A stretch of 6,935 bases of DNA from Pseudomonadota bacterium. Lineage in GTDB: Bacteria; Pseudomonadota; Alphaproteobacteria; CACIAM-22H2. A program made the position numbers and the translations under genes. Location of the stretch: the NCBI GenBank assembly GCA_020161965.1, contig JAIUNH010000215.1, positions 1 through 6,935 on the forward strand, read 5' to 3'. The notes below the pieces were generated by a model. The model was given only the letters and a program-made list of their open reading frames with translations. It was not told where the DNA came from and searched no databases. This document shows positions 1-5,760 of this stretch, in pieces (within the stretch, counting starts at the first letter, position 1; every line of letters begins with the position of its first letter).

Positions 1-616
1 CGCCGGGATCGGTTTCCGCGTCGAACGGGCCCTTGCCCGCCTTCACGTGCCAATCGAGGATGCGCCCGACGAAGGGCGAGATCAGGAACGCGCCCGCTTC
101 GGCGCAGACGATCGCCTGGGCGAGGCTGAAGACGAGCGTGAGGTTGCAGTCGATGCCTTCGCGCTGCAGCACTTCGGCGGCGCGAACACCTTCCCAAGTC
201 GCGGCGAGCTTGATCAGGATGCGCTCGCGCCCGATCCCGCGCGCCTGATAGCCCGCGATCACCTCGCGCGCCTTTTCGACGGAGGCTTTGGCGTCGAACG
301 ACAAATCCGCATCGACCTCGGTCGAGACGCGACCCGGCACGATCTTGGCGAGCTCGGCGCCGAAATCGACCGCAAGGCGGTCGCACACGGCGTGGATCGC
401 CGCATCGCGCGGCAAGGAGGATTTTTTGCCCCAAGCGATCGCCGCATCGACGATCGCCGACGCCGCCGGATTCTCGACCGCCTTCAGGATCAACGACGGA
501 TTGGTCGTGCAATCGACCGGCTTCAGGCGGCGCACCGCGTCGATATCGCCGGTATCGGCGACCACGGTCGACATTTCGCGCAGCTGATCGAGCTTGGATT
601 TTTTGGCTGTCGTCAT
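1..616 (-). CDS. tal: Transaldolase (TalB type), N-terminal part, cut by the window edge
   Basis: Transaldolase moves a dihydroxyacetone unit between sugar phosphates in the cytosolic non-oxidative pentose phosphate pathway. Reading leftward from the ATG at 614-616, 205 codons are visible before the edge; E. coli TalB has about 317, so roughly the last third is missing. Family signatures appear in order: KLDQLR at the N-terminus, VVADTGDI (residues 18-25), the TTNPSLIL block (37-44), PGRVSTEVDA (94-103), RILIKLAATW (132-141) with the expected Schiff-base lysine at K136, CNLTL near 157-161, and SPFVGRILDW (180-189). The start is set by family alignment and by a purine-rich GGAAGAGAG Shine-Dalgarno stretch just upstream. 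The frame stays open further upstream, but that extension has no family resemblance. It lies 83 bases downstream of the dehydratase on the same strand and could be co-transcribed or separated by the hairpin at 668-692. This is the stand-alone TalB form, not recognisably the transaldolase/phosphoglucose isomerase fusion, although the missing C-terminus prevents ruling out other fusions. Confidence 0.95.
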   Translation of the reverse strand, partial: MTTAKKSKLDQLREMSTVVADTGDIDAVRRLKPVDCTTNPSLILKAVENPAASAIVDAAIAWGKKSSLPRDAAIHAVCDRLAVDFGAELAKIVPGRVSTEVDADLSFDAKASVEKAREVIAGYQARGIGRERILIKLAATWEGVRAAEVLQREGIDCNLTLVFSLAQAIVCAEAGAFLISPFVGRILDWHVKAGKGPFDAETDPG

Positions 617-667
617 CGTCTCTCTCTTCCGGAATCGCGCTTTCGCGTCCGAGACCCATAGCACGTC

Positions 668-692
668 CGGCCCCGGGTTTCGACCGGGGCCG
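668..692. repeat. Perfect 9-bp inverted repeat between dehydratase and transaldolase
   Basis: CGGCCCCGG (668-676) pairs perfectly with CCGGGGCCG (684-692) around a 7-base loop. It starts 7 bases past the dehydratase stop on the minus strand. In that reading direction the stem is followed by GACGTGCT and not by a U-run, so it is not a textbook intrinsic terminator for the dehydratase. It could be a Rho-assisted terminator, an mRNA 3'-end stabiliser or an attenuator ahead of the transaldolase. On the plus strand it is followed by only TTT, and no plus-strand gene ends here. The structure is seen in the sequence; the role is inferred. Confidence 0.5.
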
Positions 693-699
693 TTTGGGG

Positions 700-2397
700 C
701 TAAAAGATATCGAAATCCACGCCTTCGTCGGCCTGGAGCACGTGGGCATCGTAGAGACGATCATAGCCGCGCCGCTCGACCGGCACCGGCGCGGGCAGCG
801 CCTTGCGCCGCTTCTCAAGCTCCGCTTCATCGACCAATAGATCGAGTTTGCGCGCAGCGACGCTGAGCTTGATCCGATCGCCGTTCTTGACCAGCGCCAA
901 CGGACCGCCGATGGCGGCCTCGGGCGCCACATGCAGCACGATCGCGCCATAGGCCGTGCCCGACATGCGCGCGTCGGAGATGCGCACCATGTCTTTGACG
1001 CCCGCTTTAGCGAGCTTGCGCGGGATCGGCAGATAGCCCGCTTCCGGCATCGCGGCGGCACTGCGCGGACCGGCGTTCTGCAACACCAGAATGTCGTCGG
1101 CGGTAACGTCGAGATCAGGATCGTCGATGCGTGCGGATAAATCTTCGAGCGAGGAGAACACGACCGCCCGCCCCTCATGTTCCAGCAGCTTCTTGTCGGC
1201 CGCCGCGCGTTTGACGATGGCGCCGCGCGGGGCGAGCGTACCGAAGACGGCGACGAGGCCGCCATCGGGATCGACCGGCTCGGCGCGCGGGCGCACGATC
1301 GTGCGGTTCACTTGATCGGCCAAGGGCTCGTCGATCAATTCGCGCAAGCTTTTGCCCGAAACGGTCGGCACGTCGAGATGCAGCAGATCGCGGATTTCCT
1401 TCAGCACGGCCGGCACGCCGCCGCCCGCGTGGAAATCCTCCATATAATTGTCGCCGACGGGTTTGAGATTCACAAGCACCGGCGTTTCGTCGGAGAGTTG
1501 GTTCAAGCGGTTGAGATCGACCTTCACGCCCGCGCGCCGCGCGATCGCCGTCAGATGGATCACCGCATTGGTCGAGCCGGAAATCGCCAGCAGCACGCGC
1601 CAGGCGTTCTCCAGCGATTTCTCGGTGACGATATCGCGCGGACGCAGCGTGTTCGTGCCGATCAACTCGACGGCCCGCTTGCCGCTTTCCTCCGCATTGC
1701 GCAGACGATCGGCATGCACCGCCGGGATCGCCGCCGAGTTGGGCAAGGACATGCCCAGCGTTTCGGTGATGCAGGCCATCGTCGACGCCGTGCCCATGAC
1801 GGCACAGGTCCCCGCCGTTGTGGCGAGACGTCCTTCGACGACATCGATCTCCGCCGCATCGACATCGCCCGCGCGATAGCGCGCCCAGAAACGGCGGCAA
1901 TCGGTGCAAGCGCCCAAGCGCTCGCCCTTGTGGCGGCCGGTCGACATCGGCCCCGCAACGACCTGCACCGCCGGCACGTTCGCCGACAGCGCCGCCATCA
2001 ACTGTGCGGGCACCGTCTTGTCGCAGCCGCCGAGCAGCACCACCGCGTCGATGGGCTGGGCACGGATCATCTCCTCCGTGTCCATCGCCATCAGATTGCG
2101 GAATTTGAGGCTGGTCGGGTTCAAGAACACTTCGCCCAGCGAAATGGTCGGAAACTCGACCGGCAAGCCGCCCGCCATCAACACGCCGCGCTTCGTCGCC
2201 TCGACCAATTCCGGGAAATGGCGATGGCAGTTATTAAAGCCGCTATACGTGTTGGCGATGCCGACGATCGGCCGCGCCAGCGCTTCGCTGGAATAGCCCA
2301 TCGAGCGGGCAAAGGATCGGCGCAGATACGCCGCGAATTCCGGATCGCCGTAGTTCGTGAGGCCGCCCGCGATGCCGCGCTTCGTCTTGTTCGTCAT
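700..2397 (-). CDS. IlvD/Edd-family dehydratase, sugar-acid (pentonate/aldonate) type
   Basis: A 565-residue [2Fe-2S] dehydratase that by family removes water from a 2,3-dihydroxy acid to give a 2-keto-3-deoxy acid. The three expected cluster cysteines are present: C57 (in NNCH), C125 (in GGCDKT, followed by K127) and C198 (in GTCAVMG). The CDKTVPA block and the ISDARMSGTAYG block (S479 as the likely catalytic serine) match the two classical family signatures. The ACTDCRRFW segment (163-171), the GTASTM segment (202-207) and the HVLQADEG...DFD tail resemble L-arabinonate/D-xylonate dehydratases more than branched-chain IlvD. The length is close to the roughly 580 residues of those pentonate enzymes. 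The exact substrate cannot be read from sequence. The ATG at 2395-2397 has only a weak GAAAG ribosome site; the stop is TAG. It is divergent from the Ldh-family gene and upstream of the transaldolase, which fits sugar-acid breakdown feeding central metabolism. Alternatives are dihydroxy-acid dehydratase or phosphogluconate dehydratase, both less likely. Confidence 0.93.
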   Translation of the reverse strand: MTNKTKRGIAGGLTNYGDPEFAAYLRRSFARSMGYSSEALARPIVGIANTYSGFNNCHRHFPELVEATKRGVLMAGGLPVEFPTISLGEVFLNPTSLKFRNLMAMDTEEMIRAQPIDAVVLLGGCDKTVPAQLMAALSANVPAVQVVAGPMSTGRHKGERLGACTDCRRFWARYRAGDVDAAEIDVVEGRLATTAGTCAVMGTASTMACITETLGMSLPNSAAIPAVHADRLRNAEESGKRAVELIGTNTLRPRDIVTEKSLENAWRVLLAISGSTNAVIHLTAIARRAGVKVDLNRLNQLSDETPVLVNLKPVGDNYMEDFHAGGGVPAVLKEIRDLLHLDVPTVSGKSLRELIDEPLADQVNRTIVRPRAEPVDPDGGLVAVFGTLAPRGAIVKRAAADKKLLEHEGRAVVFSSLEDLSARIDDPDLDVTADDILVLQNAGPRSAAAMPEAGYLPIPRKLAKAGVKDMVRISDARMSGTAYGAIVLHVAPEAAIGGPLALVKNGDRIKLSVAARKLDLLVDEAELEKRRKALPAPVPVERRGYDRLYDAHVLQADEGVDFDIF

Positions 2398-2413
2398 ATC
2401 GCTTTCATAACAT

Positions 2414-2426
2414 CAAAAGCCTTTTG
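2414..2426. repeat. 13-bp palindrome CAAAAG-C-CTTTTG, candidate operator
   Basis: Perfect 6-bp arms around a single central base, 17 bases upstream of the dehydratase ATG on the minus strand. It is A/T-rich in a G/C-rich region. The position fits an operator blocking dehydratase transcription; the binding factor is unknown. Confidence 0.4.
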
Positions 2427-2434
2427 CGTGCACG
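2427..2434. repeat. 8-bp perfect palindrome CGTGCACG
   Basis: Immediately adjacent to the 13-bp palindrome at 2414-2426. It is short enough to occur by chance in this composition, and is listed because it forms part of a cluster of three symmetric sites in the divergent promoter region. Confidence 0.25.
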
Positions 2435-2448
2435 ATGCGAACGCGCTT

Positions 2449-2463
2449 GCCTTGCGGCAAGGC
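2449..2463. repeat. 15-bp inverted repeat GCCTTG-CGG-CAAGGC, candidate operator
   Basis: Perfect 6-bp arms around a 3-base centre, near the middle of the divergent region. It overlaps the candidate rightward promoter elements. As DNA it could be a dimeric repressor or activator site; as RNA its 3-base loop is tight. The function is inferred from symmetry and location only. Confidence 0.4.
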
Positions 2464-2494
2464 GGGTCACAATCTGCGGCGAGCAACTTCGCGC

Positions 2495-2499
2495 AAGGA
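2495..2499 (+). promoter_or_regulatory. Ribosome binding site AAGGA fixing the Ldh-family start
   Basis: AAGGA lies 10 bases before the ATG at 2510. The same frame is open back to an ATG at 2435, but the extra 25 residues show no family resemblance and would run through the promoter region, so 2510 is preferred. Confidence 0.7.
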
Positions 2500-2509
2500 C
2501 GGTATCTCG

Positions 2510-3574
2510 ATGACCAACACCTATAACGCCGACGATCTGATCGAATTCGCGGCTGGCGTCGCCATCAAGTCGGGGCTCGATATCGACAAGGCGAAGATTG
2601 TTGCGGAGATTCTCGTCGAAGGCGATTTGATGGGGCACACCACGCACGGCCTCCAACTGCTGGCTCCCTATCTCGCCACCGCGAAATCCGGAAAGATGAA
2701 GGTGACGGGCACGCCGGAGGTTCTCGCCGATCGCGGATCGGCCCTCACCTGGGACGGACAGTTCCTGCCCGGCCCTTGGCTGGTCGTGCAAGCGATGGAA
2801 ACCGCGTTCGCGCGGATCACCACACACCCGGTCGTCAGCGTCGCGATCCGCCGATCGCATCACATCGCCTGCCTTGCCGCCTATCTCAAGCGCGCAACGG
2901 ATCGCGGCCTGGTCATGCTGCTGACCTGCTCGGACCCGTCGGTCGCCTCGGTCGCCCCGCATGGCGCGGTCGCGCCGCGCTACACGCCCAATCCCTTCTC
3001 GGCCGGGTTTCCGACCGGCGGCGATCCCGTGCTGATCGATATCAGCGCATCGACCACCACGAACGGCCTGACCGGCCGCATGCACCGCACTGATACCGCT
3101 GCCCGCCTGCCCGGCCCTTGGCTGGTCGGGCCCGACGGCCAAGGCAGCGACGATCCCGGCGTGCTGTTCGGTCAGCCGCCGGGGGCGATCCTGCCGCTCG
3201 GCGGCCTCGATCTCGGCCACAAAGGTTTCGCGCTCGGCCTGATCGTCGAAGCGCTGACCTCCGCGTTGGCCGGCTATGGCCGCGCCGATGGCGAGACCAA
3301 TTGGGGTGCTTCGGTCTTTCTGCAGATCATCGATCCGAATGCGTTCGGCGGCGGCGACGCGTTCAAGCGCGAGCTTGGCTGGTTCGTCGATTCCTGCCGG
3401 ACGGCACCGGTGGCGCCGGGCAATCCGCCCGTCCGCATTCCCGGCGAACGCGCCCTCGCCTTGCGCAAACGTCAACGCACCGAGGGCGTCACGCTGCATC
3501 CCGAGATCATGCCGTCCCTCGCCAAGCTCGCCGCCGAAGCGGGTATCGCGCCGCCCCAGCCGCGCGGCAAATAA
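2510..3574 (+). CDS. Ldh-family (malate/L-lactate dehydrogenase-like) oxidoreductase
   Basis: A 354-residue cytosolic NAD(P)-dependent oxidoreductase of the family that includes AllD ureidoglycolate dehydrogenase, YiaK diketogulonate reductase and archaeal-type malate/sulfolactate dehydrogenases (PF02615). Family landmarks in order: an N-terminal helical segment, GDLMGHTTHGLQLL (38-51) with H46 at the position of the usual SHG motif, WDGQFLPGPW (81-90), RRSHHIACLAAYL (from 114) where H118 aligns with the conserved catalytic histidine of the family's SxHFG block, the NPFSAGFPTGG region, and DLGHKGFALGLIVEAL in the C-terminal half. Length is normal for the family. Unlike many members it has THG instead of SHG and SHHIA instead of SNHFG, which marks a subgroup and probably a distinct substrate. 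It is divergent from the sugar-acid dehydratase, so a role in the same sugar-acid or hydroxy-acid pathway is plausible but inferred. It stops with TAA three bases before the convergent deaminase stop. Confidence 0.9.
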   Translation: MTNTYNADDLIEFAAGVAIKSGLDIDKAKIVAEILVEGDLMGHTTHGLQLLAPYLATAKSGKMKVTGTPEVLADRGSALTWDGQFLPGPWLVVQAMETAFARITTHPVVSVAIRRSHHIACLAAYLKRATDRGLVMLLTCSDPSVASVAPHGAVAPRYTPNPFSAGFPTGGDPVLIDISASTTTNGLTGRMHRTDTAARLPGPWLVGPDGQGSDDPGVLFGQPPGAILPLGGLDLGHKGFALGLIVEALTSALAGYGRADGETNWGASVFLQIIDPNAFGGGDAFKRELGWFVDSCRTAPVAPGNPPVRIPGERALALRKRQRTEGVTLHPEIMPSLAKLAAEAGIAPPQPRGK

Positions 3575-3577
3575 ACG

Positions 3578-4078
3578 TCAGGCTTTCTCCGTCTGGGCCT
3601 TCGCCCAGGCTTCGAGCACGGCTTGCGCATCCTCGGCGCGGCGGGATTCCGACGGCATTTTGCGCGCCGCGATGGGCAAGCCGACCTGGGCGCGCAATTC
3701 CGTTGCCGTCATCCGATAGCGGCGCTTGTCCTGCGGCAAATGCTTGAGTGCGGCCCAGGATTGTTCGAGCGACACGGCATAATAGAGGCTTGATATGCCC
3801 GCGATATGCATCGCCGCGACGCAAAGCGAGCACGGCTCGCAGGACGAATAGAGATCGCTTCCGTCGAGATCCTTGGTGCCGAGATTGCGGCACGCATCGC
3901 GGATCGCTTCGACCTCGCCATGCGAGGTCGGGTCGTGCAGCGCCAGCGAACGGTTCAAACCTTCGCCGACGATCTTGCCGTCTTTGACCACGATCGCGCC
4001 GAAAGGCTCGCAACCCGGTTGGCCGATGGCGCTTTGCGATACCTCGATCGCGCGCTTCATGAACGCGTCGTCGTACAT
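3578..4078 (-). CDS. Zinc-dependent nucleoside/guanine deaminase-like protein
   Basis: A 166-residue cytosolic enzyme of the cytidine deaminase-like fold, predicted to replace an amino group with oxygen on a purine or related ring, releasing ammonia. Visible features: PFGAIVVKDGKIVGEG (25-40), then DPTSHGEVEAIRDAC (49-63) with zinc ligand H53 and proton-shuttle E55, and LYSSCEPCSLCVAAM (76-90) with zinc ligands C83 and C86. The arrangement closely follows bacterial guanine deaminase (GuaD), but with HGE in place of the common HAE and a different C-terminal third (KMPSESRRAEDAQ region). It could equally be a deaminase of another aminated heterocycle; a tRNA adenosine deaminase (TadA) role is less likely given the GuaD-like DPT and CEPC context. 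It begins 14 bases after the second permease, with AAGGGA (4085-4090) six bases before its ATG, so it appears to be the last gene of the transporter operon and may act on the imported compound. Confidence 0.88.
   Translation of the reverse strand: MYDDAFMKRAIEVSQSAIGQPGCEPFGAIVVKDGKIVGEGLNRSLALHDPTSHGEVEAIRDACRNLGTKDLDGSDLYSSCEPCSLCVAAMHIAGISSLYYAVSLEQSWAALKHLPQDKRRYRMTATELRAQVGLPIAARKMPSESRRAEDAQAVLEAWAKAQTEKA
3591..3610. terminator. Candidate hairpin at the convergent gene junction
   Basis: In the plus-strand transcript, GTCTGGGC can pair with GCCCAGGC around a CTTC loop (8 pairs including one G-U), starting 17 bases after the Ldh-family stop. It lies inside the 3' end of the deaminase coding sequence because the two genes leave no spacer. 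Only two Ts follow on the plus strand, so intrinsic termination would be weak. In the minus direction the stem precedes the deaminase stop. A chance coding hairpin is possible. Confidence 0.2.
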
Positions 4079-4092
4079 CTTGCTTCCCTTCT

Positions 4093-4890
4093 CTAACCGG
4101 CCGCGACGCGCTTCAAACCGACCGCGCGGTCGGCGAGCAGCAGCAGGATCGCCGTCAGCACGATCAACGCGGTCGAGATCGCGGCGATCGACGGATCGGC
4201 CCCTTCGTCGAGGTATTGGATCATCTGGATGGGCAGCGGGCGCACCCGCACGCTCGCCACGAACAGCGAGATCGAGTAATTGTCGAAGGACGACAGGAAG
4301 CCGAACACCGCGCCGGTGAACATGCCCGGCAGCAGATTGGGTGCCACGATCCGAAGCATGGCGCCGGGATAGGAAAAGCCCAGCGTGCGCGCCGCATCGA
4401 CGATCGCGGGATCAATGCCGGAGAGCGACGCCGTCAGCGTGCGCATCACGAACGGTATCGCCAGAACCGTATGGCCGATCAGCAGCAGCGCGAAGGAATC
4501 CATCACGCCGAACAGGCGGGCCGCCTGTAGCAACGCAATGCCCTTCACGATGCCGGGCAGCATTAAGGGCGACAGCACGAGCAGGCGCACGACTTCCGCC
4601 CCCCGGAAGCGCCCGAAATGAATCGCCAAGGCGGCGAGCGTGCCGAGCACGACGGCCGACACGGTCGCAATACCGGCGACGCGCAACGACACGCCCAGCG
4701 CGCGCCAGAATTCGTCGAGCGGGCCGAGGGCGAAATACCAGCGCAGCGACAAGCCATTCTTGGGCAGATCGAAACCGATCGTCGGCGACAGCGACACTGC
4801 GACGACCAGCGCCAGCGGGGCGAGCATGAAGATAAGCGCCGCCGCCGCGAGCCCCGCCATGACGATGCCGGTGATGCCCTTACGCCTCAT
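4093..4890 (-). CDS. ABC transporter permease, PotC-like inner-membrane subunit
   Basis: A 265-residue inner-membrane permease with about six hydrophobic helices (near 8-33, 70-92, 99-122, 132-155, 187-207 and 234-255). The cytoplasmic EAA loop that docks on the ATPase is recognisable as VDAARTLGFSYPGAMLRIVAPNLLPG, starting at residue 164. I chose the ATG at 4888-4890 because it forms an ATGA overlap with the upstream permease stop and has GGAG (4899-4902) eight bases before it. An in-frame ATG at 4927-4929 would add 13 residues lying entirely within the upstream gene and is less likely. Family resemblance is to the second permease of spermidine/putrescine and related small-organic importers. 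It pairs with the permease encoded immediately upstream to form the translocation channel. It ends with TAG 14 bases before the deaminase. Confidence 0.92.
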   Translation of the reverse strand: MRRKGITGIVMAGLAAAALIFMLAPLALVVAVSLSPTIGFDLPKNGLSLRWYFALGPLDEFWRALGVSLRVAGIATVSAVVLGTLAALAIHFGRFRGAEVVRLLVLSPLMLPGIVKGIALLQAARLFGVMDSFALLLIGHTVLAIPFVMRTLTASLSGIDPAIVDAARTLGFSYPGAMLRIVAPNLLPGMFTGAVFGFLSSFDNYSISLFVASVRVRPLPIQMIQYLDEGADPSIAAISTALIVLTAILLLLADRAVGLKRVAAG

Positions 4891-5759
4891 GCCGGCCGCT
4901 CCGCGCGTCGGGATAGGCGATTGGCGCAAACAACGACCGCTAGCGACAGCGCCAGCAGGATGGTCGCGGCCACGGCGGCCCCGGCGCGGTCGTTGAGCAC
5001 ATAGGAATCGTAGGCGCCGCGCGCGAGCACGCGGAAACGATCGCCGATCAGCAGCGTCGGCACGACATAGGCTGAGATCGCCTGCGCCGCGACGATGGAG
5101 AAACCAGCGACGATCCCCGGAAACGCCGTCGGGATAACCACGTGAAACAGCGTGAAGGCCGGCGAGCAGCCCAGCGATGCCGCGGCTTCCTCCAAATCGC
5201 GCCCGCGTTCGGCCAGCACGGCGAAGACGGGCAGCACCGCGAAGGGCAGAAACGCGTTCATCGAGCCGACGAACAACGCGGTGCGGGTGAAGATCAGGCG
5301 GACGGGCTCGTCCACCACGCCCAGCATCAACAGCAGCGCGTTGACCGGGCCGTTGCTTTTCAGGATCAACGTAATCGCGAAGGCTTTGACGATGATGCTA
5401 GTGCACAGCGGCAGGAACGTCAGCACGATCAACGTGACCTGCATCCGCCGCCCGGCACGCGCGATGGCATAGCCCAGCGGGAACCCCAACGCCGCGCAGA
5501 CCAATGCCGTGACGACGCCATAGACGAAGGTGTTGAGCACCATCGTCCGGTTGCCTTCCTGGGCGAAGAAGGCGATGTAGCGCGAAACCGAGACGCCGCC
5601 GCCATCTAAAAACGCCGCGCCCAGCACGACGCAAAGCGGCACGACGAAGGCGAAGATCAGGAACACGACCGGCGGCACGGCGAACAGCGAGACGGCGGCG
5701 CGCCCGAATGAATCGAGCCGCCGCGCCTCCCCGCCCATCGATGCCGCGATCGCTGTCAC
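4887..5759 (-). CDS. ABC transporter permease, PotB-like inner-membrane subunit
   Basis: A 290-residue inner-membrane permease with six predicted helices (roughly 24-50, 76-100, 107-133, 157-184, 214-238 and 261-281). The EAA loop LEEAAASLGCSPAFTLFHVVIP starts at residue 189 and has the conserved glycine at 197. The start used is GTG at 5757-5759, one base after the binding-protein stop (TAA-C-GTG), which fits translational coupling; there is little Shine-Dalgarno signal. An in-frame ATG at 5736-5738 would shorten it by seven residues and cannot be excluded. The length and the FLPLCTS...AFAITLIL region resemble the first permease of PotABCD-type importers. It partners with the next permease, with which it overlaps by four bases. 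Confidence 0.92.
   Translation of the reverse strand: MTAIAASMGGEARRLDSFGRAAVSLFAVPPVVFLIFAFVVPLCVVLGAAFLDGGGVSVSRYIAFFAQEGNRTMVLNTFVYGVVTALVCAALGFPLGYAIARAGRRMQVTLIVLTFLPLCTSIIVKAFAITLILKSNGPVNALLLMLGVVDEPVRLIFTRTALFVGSMNAFLPFAVLPVFAVLAERGRDLEEAAASLGCSPAFTLFHVVIPTAFPGIVAGFSIVAAQAISAYVVPTLLIGDRFRVLARGAYDSYVLNDRAGAAVAATILLALSLAVVVCANRLSRRAERPA
4899..4902 (-). promoter_or_regulatory. Ribosome binding site GGAG for the second permease
   Basis: On the minus strand GGAG sits eight bases before the ATG at 4888-4890, inside the end of the upstream permease gene. This supports the ATGA-overlap start over the longer reading from 4929 and implies translational coupling. Confidence 0.6.
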
Positions 5760-5760
5760 G

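Larger units (their letters stand above)
2398..2509. promoter_or_regulatory. Divergent intergenic control region with stacked palindromes
   Basis: These 112 bases separate the start codons of the dehydratase (leftward) and the Ldh-family gene (rightward), so promoters for both should lie here. It holds three independent palindromes (2414-2426, 2427-2434, 2449-2463). A weak plus-strand promoter candidate is TTGCCT (2447-2452) with CACAAT (2468-2473) at a short 15-base spacing; the palindrome at 2449-2463 would overlap its -35 and spacer, as a repressor site often does. I see no convincing sigma-70 promoter for the minus direction. No regulator gene is in the window. Promoter placement is inference. 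Confidence 0.5.

Noticed and set aside
47..661. Plus-strand open frame of 204 codons opposite transaldolase
   Set aside because: Complement of a clearly conserved transaldolase; its translation is arginine/aspartate-rich without motifs.
431..1550. GCGATCGC octamers resembling the cyanobacterial HIP1 repeat
   Set aside because: Only a few full octamers occur, and they fall in codon contexts such as A-I-A. Gene content is not cyanobacterial. Treated as part of the general CGATCG excess.
2435..2509. N-terminal extension of the Ldh-family protein from an ATG at 2435
   Set aside because: The 25 extra residues resemble nothing in the family and run through the palindromic control region; AAGGA before 2510 supports the shorter form.
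1177..2526. Plus-strand open frame of 449 codons opposite the dehydratase
   Set aside because: It is rich in R, H, A, Q and D from the reverse reading of G/C-biased codons, has no recognisable domain, and lies opposite a well-conserved gene with intact motifs. Shadow frame.
2405..3499. Minus-strand open frame of 364 codons opposite the Ldh-family gene
   Set aside because: Low-complexity R/A/G/D-rich translation with no family motifs; it covers the divergent promoter and the whole of a recognised gene. Shadow frame.
3507..4013. Second minus-strand frame overlapping the deaminase
   Set aside because: Same strand, different frame from the deaminase; arginine-rich, and no zinc motifs or family signal.
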